From assembly GCA_964521425.1 (NCBI GenBank), contig CAZFRO010000014.1:1-63242 (forward strand): a DNA stretch of 63,242 nt, written 5' to 3'. This DNA is from Joyebacterum sp964521425 (lineage in GTDB: Bacteria; Joyebacterota; Joyebacteria; Joyebacterales; Joyebacteraceae). Every line of letters starts with the position of its first letter. Position 1 is the first letter of the stretch. Below, piece after piece: positions 8,277-17,757 of this stretch. The translations under genes and the position numbers were made by a program. Below the pieces are notes generated by a model. It saw only the letters and a list, made by a program, of their open reading frames with translations, did no database searches and was not told where the DNA came from.

Positions 8277-9383
8277 TTACTTCCTGGTCGCCTTCTTGGT
8301 CTTCTGCCCGTACTTGGTGATGTACGCCTCGGTCTTCGTCCGCGCATCGTAGTCGGTAAACTGCTTGGGCGGCGACTTGAAGAAGTACGATGACGGTGCG
8401 TCGATGGCGCCTGAGAGACCGTTGTCGAGCGCGAGCTTCATGCACCGGACAGCATCGATCATGACGCCTGCCGAATTCGGCGAGTCCCAGACCTCGAGCT
8501 TCAGTTCAACATTGAGCGGCACATCCCCAAACGTGCGCCCCTCCATCCGGACATAGGCCCACTTGCGGTCAGAGAGCCATTCGATGTAGTCCGAGGGACC
8601 GATGTGAACGTTGCCTGCTCCGATATCGTAGTCGAGCTGGGATGTTACGGCGTTGGTCTTTGATATCTTCTTCGATTCCAGTCTGGAGCGCTCGAGCATA
8701 TTGAGGAAGTCGGTGTTGCCGCCGACATTGAGCTGACTCGTCCGTTCGAGACGAACTCCGCGCTCTCTGAAGAGCGTGGTCAGCACGCGATGCACGATGG
8801 TGGCACCGACCTGCGACTTGACATCATCCCCCATCACGGGCAACCCCTTCTTCTCGAAGCGCTGCTGCCAGTAAGGCTCGCGTGCGATGAAGACCGGGAT
8901 CCCGTTGACGAAGCCACACCCGGCCTCCAGGATCTGCTCAACGTACCACTTCGTCGCCTCTTCGCTCCCGACCGGGAGGAAGCTGAGCACAACATCTGTC
9001 CTAGTATCCTTGAGAAGCCCCACGATGTCATCAGTCGGACCGGGCGCCTTCTCGATAATCTCTGACAGGTACTTCCCAAGTCCGTCGTGCGTCATACCCC
9101 TCGCCACCGGCACATCCAGCTTCGGCACGTCGCAGAACTTGTAGGTGTTGTTTGGTGTCGTGAAGATGGCCTCGGACAGGTCCTTGCCGACCTTGTTCTT
9201 GTCGATATCGATGGCTGCCGAGAATTCGATATCGCTGATGTGATACCCGCCGAGATTGACATGCATGAGGCCCGGAACGAACTCATCGTCAGCTGCGTTC
9301 TTGTAGAACTCCACGCCCTGAACGAGTGACGATGAGCAATTCCCAATGCCGATGATCGCTACCCTTACCTTCTTCTTGCCCAT
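8277..9383 (-). CDS. ino1: myo-inositol-1-phosphate synthase
   Basis: 368 residues, the compact prokaryotic form. It converts glucose-6-phosphate to 1L-myo-inositol 1-phosphate with NAD. The Rossmann start is VRVAIIGIGNCSSSLVQG; other family motifs are NGIPVFIA, GDDVKSQVGATIVHR, LNVGGNTDFLNM and SYFFKSPP. The lysine-rich end is KTKKATRK. It precedes a CDP-alcohol phosphotransferase in transcription-reverse order: that gene's stop lies 41 nt upstream of this start. This pairing suggests the product feeds an inositol phospholipid. Confidence 0.94.
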   Translation of the reverse strand: MGKKKVRVAIIGIGNCSSSLVQGVEFYKNAADDEFVPGLMHVNLGGYHISDIEFSAAIDIDKNKVGKDLSEAIFTTPNNTYKFCDVPKLDVPVARGMTHDGLGKYLSEIIEKAPGPTDDIVGLLKDTRTDVVLSFLPVGSEEATKWYVEQILEAGCGFVNGIPVFIAREPYWQQRFEKKGLPVMGDDVKSQVGATIVHRVLTTLFRERGVRLERTSQLNVGGNTDFLNMLERSRLESKKISKTNAVTSQLDYDIGAGNVHIGPSDYIEWLSDRKWAYVRMEGRTFGDVPLNVELKLEVWDSPNSAGVMIDAVRCMKLALDNGLSGAIDAPSSYFFKSPPKQFTDYDARTKTEAYITKYGQKTKKATRK

Positions 9384-9424
9384 CGAAGGTTACCCCCGGT
9401 GTGTGACTGTGTTCGAATCTGTTC

Positions 9425-10018
9425 CTACGAACCAGTGTTGCGAATAACGTGGTGGATCCTCTGAATCGCCGTTATCTGTGAGGCTATCGCCAGAATCCAG
9501 ATGGCCACCCTGAAAACGCCCGGACCAAGAAGCGCACCGATGATCACAATGACAAGGCGTTCCGGCCGCTCAGCGATCCCCACCTCACAGCCCGTTCCGA
9601 GCGACTCGGCCCGGGCTCGGGTGTAGCTCACGAGGAACGATCCACCGAGTGCCAGGAAGATGAGAACGGCGGTCAGGGGTTCGGGCGCAGCCGGCGATCG
9701 GGTCTGATAGTAGATCAGGGCACCGAGGAGCACTACCATCTCCGAGTACCTGTCTATCGTCGAGTCCACAAACGCGCCGGACCGTGTCGCCCTGTTCGCG
9801 GCCCTTGCTGCGGCGCCATCGATCATGTCGCAGGCGCCAGCGAGGATCAGCAGAACTCCCGCAGTCGGAAAACGCCCCACCGCAAGCGCCCAACCCGATG
9901 CGACGGCAAGGATAAGCCCAACGACCGTGATGGCCGTTGGGGAGATTCCCAACTCGGCTGCGAAGTTCGCGGCAGGATTGAGAAGCTCTCGGGCCTTGCT
10001 CTTTATTCTACTTGTCAT
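9425..10018 (-). CDS. CDP-alcohol phosphatidyltransferase, probable phosphatidylinositol-phosphate synthase
   Basis: 197 residues from the ATG at 10018; an in-frame ATG at 10054 is possible but its purine run abuts the codon. A polytopic membrane enzyme carrying the complete CDP-alcohol motif D(x)2DG(x)2AR(x)8G(x)3D(x)3D, read as DMIDG-AAAR-...-GAFVDSTIDR near residues 65-91. The family transfers a CDP-activated diacylglycerol to an alcohol. Adjacent ino1 argues for inositol phosphate as the acceptor, as in actinobacterial PIP synthase. PgsA activity (glycerol phosphate acceptor) is the main alternative. Confidence 0.8.
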   Translation of the reverse strand: MTSRIKSKARELLNPAANFAAELGISPTAITVVGLILAVASGWALAVGRFPTAGVLLILAGACDMIDGAAARAANRATRSGAFVDSTIDRYSEMVVLLGALIYYQTRSPAAPEPLTAVLIFLALGGSFLVSYTRARAESLGTGCEVGIAERPERLVIVIIGALLGPGVFRVAIWILAIASQITAIQRIHHVIRNTGS

Positions 10019-10107
10019 CGGTATCCCGCCGCTTCGAGCGGATTCCTCGCCCATCTTCCCACGTGAACGCCGCAGTCTATCACTCGGGAATCGTGAGTGT
10101 CAATATG

Positions 10108-10899
10108 TTAGGGCATCTCTGGAAATGTAGGAGTAGCGGGGTCATCCGGACCATCGGGCTCGCTCTTGCCGTGATCAGGTCCTGCAACGATGATCACGAT
10201 CTCGCCCTTGAGAGTGCGCTCCTCGACAAGCTCGGCCAGCGCCGGGAGACGATCCCGCAGGAATTCCTCGTGGATCTTGGTGATCTCCCGTGCGATGACG
10301 GCAGGCCGGTCCCCGAGTTCCTCGGCCATGTCCCTGATGGACGACGCCACGCGGTGCGGAGATTCGTAGAACAGGAGTGTACATGGAAGATCGGAGAGAG
10401 TGGCGAGACGCCTCCTCCTGGCCCCGGACTTCCTCGGCAGAAATCCCGCGAAGTAGAACGGATGCGGTGGCAATCCTGATGCACAGAGCGCCGCGACGAG
10501 CGCGGACGGCCCGGGGATCGGCACGATGTCGATGTCTGCCTCCACGCAGGACGCCACCAGCAGAAACCCCGGATCCGAGACCAGCGGCGTGCCCGCGTCG
10601 GTCACAAGTGCGATGCTCTCGCCACTCAGGATCCTCTCTAGAATCGTGCGAGCAGCGCGCGCCTCGTTGTGCTCGTGGTACGCGACAAGTCTGTTCTTGA
10701 TCTCGTAGTGCGAGAGGAGCTTCCTGGTGCGGCGCGTGTCCTCGGTGGCGATCGCATCGACGTCGCGGAGGATCTCCACACCCCGGAATGTCATGTCTCC
10801 GAGATTGCCGAGCGGGGTCGCCACGATATACAGAGTGCCCGCCTCGCTCGAACCCGTGCGTGACGAACCCGCGCGCATCGGATCAGGCGCGGCGTTCAT
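10108..10899 (-). CDS. rsmI: 16S rRNA (cytidine1402-2'-O)-methyltransferase
   Basis: 263 residues, tetrapyrrole-methylase fold. Hallmarks: LYIVATPLGNLGDMTFRGV near residue 23, ATEDTRRTRKLL, SDAGTP-like 'VTDAGTPLVSDPG', IPGPSALVAAL and FYFAGFLPRK. It uses SAM to methylate C1402 in the decoding centre. The start ATG overlaps the recJ stop (ATGA) behind GGAGG, indicating coupling. The N-terminal ~20 residues are extra compared with the short bacterial form. Confidence 0.94.
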   Translation of the reverse strand: MNAAPDPMRAGSSRTGSSEAGTLYIVATPLGNLGDMTFRGVEILRDVDAIATEDTRRTRKLLSHYEIKNRLVAYHEHNEARAARTILERILSGESIALVTDAGTPLVSDPGFLLVASCVEADIDIVPIPGPSALVAALCASGLPPHPFYFAGFLPRKSGARRRRLATLSDLPCTLLFYESPHRVASSIRDMAEELGDRPAVIAREITKIHEEFLRDRLPALAELVEERTLKGEIVIIVAGPDHGKSEPDGPDDPATPTFPEMP

Positions 10900-12551
10900 C
10901 GAGAACCTCCATCGATCGTATCGACGATGCTCATGAACACTATCCCGTCCGACAGGCGAAGCCGGTAGACAAGATCGACGGGCCGTCTCAGGCGAGGAAC
11001 GGGTGTGCGAAATCGGACCCCGGCAATCCTCGCCGCATCCACAACGTCATCTGTAACCCCTCTGGCCAGGAGAGTCGGCCGAGACCATCCCTGTCCGAAT
11101 GGGCCAAGTGCGTTCATCTCTCCGGCGATATCCGTGGTGATGCCGGTGAACGCGAGTTCCGCATCGATCTGCCTTGGAATGGGTATGGGTGGGTTTGTCG
11201 CCGCGTACTCGAGCATGCGCTCGCGGAAGAGTGGAATCTTCGCGCTCTCGATCGAGAATCCGGCAGCCCGTGGGTGCCCGCCGTAGTTCAGGAAGAGGTC
11301 GGACATCGACCGAAACGCCTCGACGATGTTGTACCCCACGGGTCCCCTTGCCTCAGCCGTGGCATCGCCGTTCTTCCTCCTCACGAGTATGACAGGTTTG
11401 CCGGTATGATCGGCAAGACGAGAGGTCGCCGCACCCATCACGCCGATCGGGATGTCAGCATCGATCACGAGCACGGGCTCGGGACCATCAGGAGCGAGAG
11501 CTTTCACGCTCTTCCAGGCAGTTGCCGCCGCCTGCCGCCATTCATTTCTCTCCAGGGCCAGTTCGCGCACGATGTCCCCGGCCACATCGTCTCCCGCAAC
11601 CAGAAGGTCATACGCCGTGTTTCCACCCTTGCCGTCCGAGGAGCGCCCGAAGATCGGCCCGAGGAACTCACGGGCATCGTCATGGGTCACTTCCGCGCCG
11701 GCAAGGCCGGTCTCCGTCAGGAGGGCCTTGAGCCCCGGGCGCTCACTCCGCGGCACGGCCTTCAGTCCATCTACCACCATGTCCCTGTTATCCCCCGTCA
11801 ACGGCACACGATCGGCAATGGAGCCTATGGCAACAAGTGCTAAGGCCTCATCGTCCCATGTGGAACCGTACCACGCCGCTCCTCCTCCCCCGTGCTTTCC
11901 AGACAGCTCCTCCAGAAGGAGTCGGGAGACCCGCCACGCAACGCCAACGCCGGCGAGGTACCGGTAGGGGTAATCGACACCTTCGAGCTTCGCATTCACG
12001 ATCGCCACGGCGGGCGGAAGCTCAGGGGGGATCTCATGGTGATCCGTCACGATCGTGTCGATGCCAAGGCTGTTTCCGTAGGCGATGTCGTCGCGATCGC
12101 TGACACACGAGTCGACCGTGATGACGAGCGAGACGCCTCTCGCCGCGAACCCGTCGAGTTCGGCTCTGTTGAGCCCGTGTCCCTCTGTCCGCCTGTCCGG
12201 TATGTAGGCATCTACGGTTGCGCCCAGCTTGAGCAGCGCCTCGACCATGATGACGGCCGCGGTGACACCATCGGCATCGTCATGCCCGTGCACAACGATA
12301 CGTTCATCATCGTCAAGAGCGCGCGCAACACGCGTGACGACGCGGTCGGCGTCTGGCAGTGAGTGAACGTCAGGAAGCGATCCCACACCGGGATTCAGGA
12401 GCCGCACGGCCGCGGCGCCGGTAAGGAGTTCGCGAGTAGCGAGCACCCGCGCGGTGGTCACTGAGACACCGGCCGACCTCGCAATCTCATCGATGACTGC
12501 GGGATCGGCCGGCTCGAGGCTCCACAGACGGGAGCCACCCTCAAGTATCAT
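10896..12551 (-). CDS. recJ: RecJ-like single-strand DNA exonuclease (DHH/DHHA1)
   Basis: 551 residues. DHH phosphoesterase motif I is HGHDDADG (88-95), motif II VDSCVSD, DHH in VTDHHEIP; the DHHA1 motif GGHPRAAGF and a C-terminal OB-like region follow. RecJ degrades ssDNA 5' to 3' in repair and recombination. In the usual bacterial motif (HGDYDADG) the first metal Asp is present; here it is His, giving HxDxDG as in archaeal RecJ/GAN-like proteins. Start overlaps the slipin stop by 4 nt. Activity is likely but not certain, given that change. Confidence 0.9.
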   Translation of the reverse strand: MILEGGSRLWSLEPADPAVIDEIARSAGVSVTTARVLATRELLTGAAAVRLLNPGVGSLPDVHSLPDADRVVTRVARALDDDERIVVHGHDDADGVTAAVIMVEALLKLGATVDAYIPDRRTEGHGLNRAELDGFAARGVSLVITVDSCVSDRDDIAYGNSLGIDTIVTDHHEIPPELPPAVAIVNAKLEGVDYPYRYLAGVGVAWRVSRLLLEELSGKHGGGGAAWYGSTWDDEALALVAIGSIADRVPLTGDNRDMVVDGLKAVPRSERPGLKALLTETGLAGAEVTHDDAREFLGPIFGRSSDGKGGNTAYDLLVAGDDVAGDIVRELALERNEWRQAAATAWKSVKALAPDGPEPVLVIDADIPIGVMGAATSRLADHTGKPVILVRRKNGDATAEARGPVGYNIVEAFRSMSDLFLNYGGHPRAAGFSIESAKIPLFRERMLEYAATNPPIPIPRQIDAELAFTGITTDIAGEMNALGPFGQGWSRPTLLARGVTDDVVDAARIAGVRFRTPVPRLRRPVDLVYRLRLSDGIVFMSIVDTIDGGSR

Positions 12552-13303
12552 TCGCCGCCCTTTCCGAACGTCTTCATGAAGTGCTGAATGAGATCGATCG
12601 GAACGGGGAATATGATCGTCGAGTTCTTCTCCACGGAGATCTCGGTCAGCGTCTGCAGGAATCTGAGCTGGATCGACGTCGGCTGCTGAGCCAGCACCCC
12701 CGCGGCCTGCGAGAGCTTCTCGGACGCCTGGAGCTCGCCCTCGGCGTGGATGATCTTCGCCCGACGCTCGCGCTCGGCCTCAGCCTGCTTCGCGATGGCC
12801 CGCTGCATCTGGTCGGGAAGATCAACGTGCTTGACCTCGACGGCCGAGACCTTGATGCCCCAGATGTCGGTCTGCTTGTCCAGAATGGACTGGAGTTCGA
12901 CGTTTATTTTCTCGCGCGCGGAGAGGAGTTCGTCCAGCTCGGCGGAACCGAGGACGCTCCTGAGCGTCGTCTGTGCCAGCTGCGAGGTGGCGTAGTGGTA
13001 GTCCTGAACCTCGACGACGGCCTTGCTCGCATCGAAGACCCTGTAATAGACCACCGCGTTGACCTTCACAGAGACGTTGTCCTTTGTCACCACGTCCTGA
13101 GAAGGAACATCCATGGCGATGATCCTGAGACCGATCCGCACAAGACGATCTATGAACGGAATGACCAGGATCAGGCCGGGGCCCCGCACTCCGGAAAGAC
13201 GCCCCAATCGGAACACGACGCCGCGCTCGTACTCGCGAAGGACATAGACGGCCTTCGAGAAGAGGACAAGCACGACGAGTATCAGTACTATTACTCCGCC
13301 CAT
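12548..13303 (-). CDS. Slipin / stomatin-like SPFH protein
   Basis: 251 residues. One N-terminal membrane segment (VIVLILVVLVLFSKAVYVL), then an SPFH domain (EYERGVVFRLGRL ... GPGLILVIPFID), a coiled helical section with QAEAERERRAKIIHAEGE, and a hydrophobic C-terminal patch (NSTIIFPVPIDLIQHF). Slipins oligomerise in membranes and typically partner an NfeD protein, which is encoded 11 nt upstream. Probable role: membrane microdomain or protease scaffold. Confidence 0.92.
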   Translation of the reverse strand: MGGVIVLILVVLVLFSKAVYVLREYERGVVFRLGRLSGVRGPGLILVIPFIDRLVRIGLRIIAMDVPSQDVVTKDNVSVKVNAVVYYRVFDASKAVVEVQDYHYATSQLAQTTLRSVLGSAELDELLSAREKINVELQSILDKQTDIWGIKVSAVEVKHVDLPDQMQRAIAKQAEAERERRAKIIHAEGELQASEKLSQAAGVLAQQPTSIQLRFLQTLTEISVEKNSTIIFPVPIDLIQHFMKTFGKGGE

Positions 13304-13314
13304 TCGTCACCCCC

Positions 13315-13653
13315 TTAGAGAATCGCTTCCACCGAGAGAACCATCCCTTTGACGCCGACGACTCGGATCCTGGTTCCCCTTGGCATCTCCGCATCCGCCA
13401 CAGCGTTCCAGTACTCGCTGTGAACGTAGACCTTTCCACCGGGAGCGAGGTCGGTAATCGCCTCGCCCTCCTCCCCGATCATCCCGGCCTTCCCTGTCAC
13501 CACCCGAAGACTGTGTGACAGAAGCCCGACCGGCACCGCAATGATGAAGAAGAGGATAAGAAGCGCGATGGCGGGAAGGATGGCGCTCTGCTCGAGACCG
13601 AAGAGCCTCAGAAGCGCCACCAGGAGGTCTATCAGACTCGTAAACTCACCCAT
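13315..13653 (-). CDS. Short NfeD-like membrane protein
   Basis: 112 residues from the ATG at 13653 (GGGAGG 6 nt upstream; a start 18 nt earlier lacks a site). N-terminal hydrophobic segments (LPAIALLILFFIIAVPVGLL) precede an OB-fold NfeD domain: 'GMIGEEGEAITDLAPGGKVYVHSEYWNA' and 'GTRIRVVGVKGMVLSV'. This is the protease-less NfeD1b form found beside slipins. The gene is first in the NfeD-slipin-recJ-rsmI run. Confidence 0.88.
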   Translation of the reverse strand: MGEFTSLIDLLVALLRLFGLEQSAILPAIALLILFFIIAVPVGLLSHSLRVVTGKAGMIGEEGEAITDLAPGGKVYVHSEYWNAVADAEMPRGTRIRVVGVKGMVLSVEAIL

Positions 13654-13770
13654 CACACCCTCCCGGTCCATTCCGGTACGCTATCATCCCCTCAAGTCCT
13701 ATCCTGCTCCATCCTCTGCATCGCTGTCAATGCCATTCCCGTGTGGGAGAACTTGCCACAGGCGCGAAAA

Positions 13771-13801
13771 GGGGCAGGGGATCGCATCGACCCCCTGTCC
13801 C
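13771..13801 (-). terminator. Intrinsic terminator after the HU gene
   Basis: Minus-strand hairpin GGGACAGGGG / CCCCTGCCCC (one A-C mismatch, 11-nt loop) followed by TTTT at 13770-13767, 25 nt after the HU stop. Confidence 0.75.
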
Positions 13802-13825
13802 AAATACTCTACAGTAGTCCAGAGA

Positions 13826-14110
13826 CTACTTCACATAGTCCTTGAGCGACTTGCCGGCCTTGAACTTCGGGTAGTAGTGAGCCTCGACATGCTTCGTCCT
13901 GTCGGTGCCCGGAATTCTCCAGTCCCTTGCATCGCGATGATCAGCGCTGAAGGTGCCGAAACCCGTGATCTGGACCTTGCCGTGAGCCTTGAGCTCCTCG
14001 GAGAAGATGCCTCCGCCGATGCCAAACAGTGAGTCCAGAATGTCCTTGGCGGCCTTGTTCGAAAGACCGTTCTTGCTTGCCAGCTTCTCGATCAGCTCTG
14101 CCTTGTTCAT
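13826..14110 (-). CDS. HU-family DNA-binding protein
   Basis: 94 residues from the ATG at 14110, which has GGGGGAG 6 nt upstream. HU/IHF fold: NKAELIEKLASKNGLSNKAAKDILDSLF, then KVQITGFGTF and the end FKAGKSLKDYVK. The beta-arm region (residues about 58-80) is divergent: the usual arm RNPQTG is replaced by a shorter, His/Asp-containing stretch with IPGTDR. It may therefore bend DNA with altered specificity. Monocistronic between a promoter and a terminator. Confidence 0.92.
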   Translation of the reverse strand: MNKAELIEKLASKNGLSNKAAKDILDSLFGIGGGIFSEELKAHGKVQITGFGTFSADHRDARDWRIPGTDRTKHVEAHYYPKFKAGKSLKDYVK

Positions 14111-14173
14111 TTCCACTCCCCCGTTTGCGGCCTGTCGATCTTGTCAATTGCCCAACACCCCAAGTTTTCGGAC

Positions 14174-14202
14174 AAGTTACACCAGACCCCATATCTTGTC
14201 AA
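14174..14202 (-). promoter_or_regulatory. Promoter of the HU gene
   Basis: TTGACA (14202-14197), 17-nt spacer, TAACTT (14179-14174); about 64 nt before the HU ATG. Confidence 0.5.
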
Positions 14203-14334
14203 TGGGAAATGCCCTAGAAGTAGGAAAACTCAGATGATCCACTATGGGTGTCCACCTGCGCTATATTTACGCCTACGTGGTGACAGCGGTGCATCGACGT
14301 CCCGGGGGCACCTCAGCCAGGCCGTGCTACTTGC

Positions 14335-17300
14335 CTACCTGATAGTCCTGTTCAGGTGCCTGCTCCCCACCTCTCCCTGGATCTCGGGCAGAGCCTTGAT
14401 GCTAATGCGGAAGTAGTACTCCCACTCCTCGTTGTAGTAGCGCGACACGAAACGCGCCTCCCAGCAGTGCATGTCCCGATAGACGGCGTACTCCTGACTC
14501 GCTACTTCATCGCCTGAAAGGTCGTAGTGGATCTTGTAATTCACACGCCAGTTGGCCGTTAGCGAGAGGGCGAGCTTCAGATCGATCCAGTATGTGGCAT
14601 CCTTGGGGTCCGATCCCCGCGAGTAGCGGAAGGTCGTTGACGCATCCCACGGCCTTCCCCCAACGTGGTCAGTCATCGACCGCTCAGTGAGTTCCCGCCT
14701 GAGCTCATCGGCGGGAGAGCCGGTTCCACCGGCGATGCGATCCTCCCAGGACTCATCCGGCATGACAGGTTGCTGTCCGGTGAGATTCAGGCTCACGGTC
14801 AGATCGGCGCGCTCCATCTCCCAATCGTAGGCGTCGTGCCGCATGTTGAGCCGTACGGATGATGCCCTCCAGGGCTTGAGATCAACACGAGATGTCACAT
14901 CTGCCCAGCGCAGATCATCACTCTTGAAGTCATAGGAGCTCGACACCGTGAACCGGAGGAGATCGTCCATCCTCCGCGTCCCCTCCCCTTCACTGAGCTT
15001 GAGCTGAACCTTGTTCACAAGAGATACACCCACGGACTCCCTCGACTTCGGAGTCGAACCGAACCCTGAGAAGGTGTAGAAGCGATCGCTCCCGTCCGCG
15101 CTGAAGTACTGCGAGAGTTCGGGCTTCCATGTGTACGAGAGAGACGGCTCGATGACGTGCCTGATGCCCTCCAGTGGCCCGATCTCCGGGAAGAAGGTCC
15201 CATAAATGGTGGTGCGGGCCGACACGCTGGCGTCGTATGTGAGCCGCGAGGGGAAACGATTGCCGTCCCTGTCACGGTCGTACCAGTTCTGCTGCGCGCC
15301 GAAGCGAGGAGTGATGTTCAACCACCCCATCATCTTGCTTGAGCCCCTGAGTGTGCCGCCAATGCCTATACCCTGCTTGATATCGATCTCGTCAGCCGAT
15401 CGATCCCTGTCATTCACGGCCCTGGCTTTCCAACTGTAGGAGAGGCGACTCAGCCATTCCTTGAGACCGCTGTCCCCGGCCTCAGCCTCCACGAGCGGCC
15501 GCTGGGAGGCGGTTACCTCTACCTTGGGAAGGAGTTCCGATATGACCCCATCGTCCAGCTGCTCCCTGCGGTCCAGTGTGAGGCCCGCCGAGAGACTGCT
15601 CCAGCGCCCTCGTACCCAGAGCTGGGAGTGCAGGCTTCTGTTCACGCTCTCCTGAATCGACTGGTTGACATCGCTCGCGTAGAACTCGTCGCTTCGGAAG
15701 TCGCCCGATACTCCGGCCGTCCAGTGTCGTCCCATCTCCTGACGATGGTCGATCCTGAGATCCCACCGCCGCTTGTCCTGGTAGAGCTCCTGCATGAACG
15801 AGGATCGGACGGATCCGGACAACGAGTAACGGATCTTGTAGCGGCTCTCCAGATGCACGGTCCATTTCGTCTGCTCGTAGTAGTCGGCCCAACCCGACAG
15901 ATCCCAGTAGTCGCTCGGCGCCCAGTAGTATCCGAAGTTCTTGACGAAACGCCCCTTGCTCTCAGAGAGACCGATCTCGATCTGCGGGATGAGGAACCCC
16001 GAGTGCCGTTCCTTCCTGATGGGAAAGACGTAGAAGGGCAGCGCCAGAACAGGGATCTCTCCAAGGTAGAGGATCACCGGTTTGGCGATGACCTTGTCAT
16101 TGAGGTAGACCTTCATCTTGTGTGAGACGAGCCTGAAGTGCGGCTTCGGCTCCGAGCAGGTCGTGTAGACACCTCTCCTGGCCATAAGCGTCCCGTCGTC
16201 CTCGCGGATGATGCGCTCGCCATAGTAGAGGCCGTCTTCGAATACCGTGACTCCGTCACTCACGACACCCATCTTCCGCCCCATGTCGTACGCCAGGCTC
16301 CCACCGACCAGGCGATCCGACTTCTCCCTGAGGTCGGGCTCACCCTCGGCAGTGAGGATCTCGTCTTCAGGATCAAACGTAACGAGATCCGCATCGAGTA
16401 CCGTGCCGTCGTACTCCGCATGAGCGGCACCGGTCAGAACGACACGGTTCCTTGGGACGTAGTAGTCGATTCTGTCACCACTGTACTTCACTTCTCCCAG
16501 CGTGATCGAATCGGCCACCGCCACACCTTCATCGTCGCGGCCACCCGCCTCAGGACCGATCTCCTCGCTGGAACCGGTCACCTCAGGACCGATCTCCTCG
16601 CTGGACCCGCTCTCCTCAGAGCCGCTCTCCTCGCTGATGAGCCAGTACGATCCCGTTGCCCCTCTTCTAAAGGTCGTGCGGGTGATGCTCCCCTCCGAGA
16701 ACAGGATGTCCGCAGAGGGAGCCGTGATGTGATTGCGCTCCCCAAGCGATCCGATGATATGCTCGCTCTCCGCATTCCCGCGTACGGCCGTGAGGACCAT
16801 CTCTCCGCCCGTGAAGAACATCGTGAGCGTGTCACCTGCTACATGCCCGAACTCGACATCGGCATCGACGTCGTCCTCGTGCTCTACCGTGTAGTCAGCC
16901 CGCACGCCCCCCGTCGCAATGACACGCGAGACCTCTCCGTCAGAACTCATGATCCTGATGAGTTCTCCGGAGAGCCGATTCGACTCCTGCTCCACGTCGG
17001 GTTCACCCTTGAGCACAACGCTGTCGTCCGCGCCGGAGATGACGATGACTCGCCCGTGCCCGGTCACATCCTCGCGCCGCACGGCCGCGTTTCCCAGCGC
17101 GCGCACTGTGTCGCTCTCCGGGTACAGTTCTATGACGTCGGCCGAGAGCTTTGCCTCGACCTCTCCGTCATCGTCGTATGTCGTGAGAAGGGGATCCTGG
17201 GACGTTCTGATCTCGTGCCGCTCGAAATCGTAGATGAGACGGCCACTGGTGAGTCGTGATTTCCCGTCGTCATCCAGCGCAACGCAGGATCCGTTCGCGA

Positions 17301-17718
17301 TGGCTATTCCAAGACGACGGTGCATCTCCATCCTGTCTGCATGGAGGACACCGGCCGTGTCCGCAAACGAGGCGTTGCCCGTGAGCACGATCAGATCCAC
17401 GTCCCGGAAGTACTTGAGAGTGTCGCACTCGATGCGGGCGCCCTGATCCGTGCCGTGCACATCACCGTAGATGATGGCAACCCTCTCGCCCTGGCGATAG
17501 AACCCGTGATCGCCGACGAGCAGACTACCCTCGCGCGTTATGGTGACGTTGTCCTCAAGCCTGACCCAGCGTCCCGTGGAACCCTCGCCGCCCTCGACAC
17601 TGTCGGCTGTGATGACAAAACCGTCCGGATCGACGGAGTAAGGCGGCTCACCCGCCTGCCCGAAGGCCCCGGATGTGAGGAGTATCAGGGAAAGAAGAAC
17701 CGTTCTGGTAAGTCGCAT
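14335..17718 (-). CDS. lptD: LPS-assembly outer-membrane protein LptD
   Basis: 1127 residues from the ATG at 17718, followed by a signal peptide (LLSLILLTSGAFG). Residues about 25-440 are repeated OstA/LptA-like beta-jellyroll strands ('ADSVEG', 'GDHGFYRQGERVAIIYGDVHG'). From about 500 ('YYGERIIREDDGTLMARRGVYTTCSEPKPHFRL') comes the LptD barrel typical of the family. It inserts lipopolysaccharide into the outer leaflet. A linker near 375-405 has a Ser/Glu-rich repeated segment (EESGSEESGSSEEIGPE). Its presence shows an LPS-bearing outer membrane. The stop leaves about 220 nt to the HU gene with no clear terminator. Confidence 0.93.
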   Translation of the reverse strand: MRLTRTVLLSLILLTSGAFGQAGEPPYSVDPDGFVITADSVEGGEGSTGRWVRLEDNVTITREGSLLVGDHGFYRQGERVAIIYGDVHGTDQGARIECDTLKYFRDVDLIVLTGNASFADTAGVLHADRMEMHRRLGIAIANGSCVALDDDGKSRLTSGRLIYDFERHEIRTSQDPLLTTYDDDGEVEAKLSADVIELYPESDTVRALGNAAVRREDVTGHGRVIVISGADDSVVLKGEPDVEQESNRLSGELIRIMSSDGEVSRVIATGGVRADYTVEHEDDVDADVEFGHVAGDTLTMFFTGGEMVLTAVRGNAESEHIIGSLGERNHITAPSADILFSEGSITRTTFRRGATGSYWLISEESGSEESGSSEEIGPEVTGSSEEIGPEAGGRDDEGVAVADSITLGEVKYSGDRIDYYVPRNRVVLTGAAHAEYDGTVLDADLVTFDPEDEILTAEGEPDLREKSDRLVGGSLAYDMGRKMGVVSDGVTVFEDGLYYGERIIREDDGTLMARRGVYTTCSEPKPHFRLVSHKMKVYLNDKVIAKPVILYLGEIPVLALPFYVFPIRKERHSGFLIPQIEIGLSESKGRFVKNFGYYWAPSDYWDLSGWADYYEQTKWTVHLESRYKIRYSLSGSVRSSFMQELYQDKRRWDLRIDHRQEMGRHWTAGVSGDFRSDEFYASDVNQSIQESVNRSLHSQLWVRGRWSSLSAGLTLDRREQLDDGVISELLPKVEVTASQRPLVEAEAGDSGLKEWLSRLSYSWKARAVNDRDRSADEIDIKQGIGIGGTLRGSSKMMGWLNITPRFGAQQNWYDRDRDGNRFPSRLTYDASVSARTTIYGTFFPEIGPLEGIRHVIEPSLSYTWKPELSQYFSADGSDRFYTFSGFGSTPKSRESVGVSLVNKVQLKLSEGEGTRRMDDLLRFTVSSSYDFKSDDLRWADVTSRVDLKPWRASSVRLNMRHDAYDWEMERADLTVSLNLTGQQPVMPDESWEDRIAGGTGSPADELRRELTERSMTDHVGGRPWDASTTFRYSRGSDPKDATYWIDLKLALSLTANWRVNYKIHYDLSGDEVASQEYAVYRDMHCWEARFVSRYYNEEWEYYFRISIKALPEIQGEVGSRHLNRTIR

Positions 17719-17757
17719 GAGCAAGGAACTCGCCGTTCAGTGAGGCGTGTGAGACAG

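Noticed and set aside
13672..13770. Possible small gene between NfeD and HU terminator
   Set aside because: No SD-start pair or conserved-looking frame.
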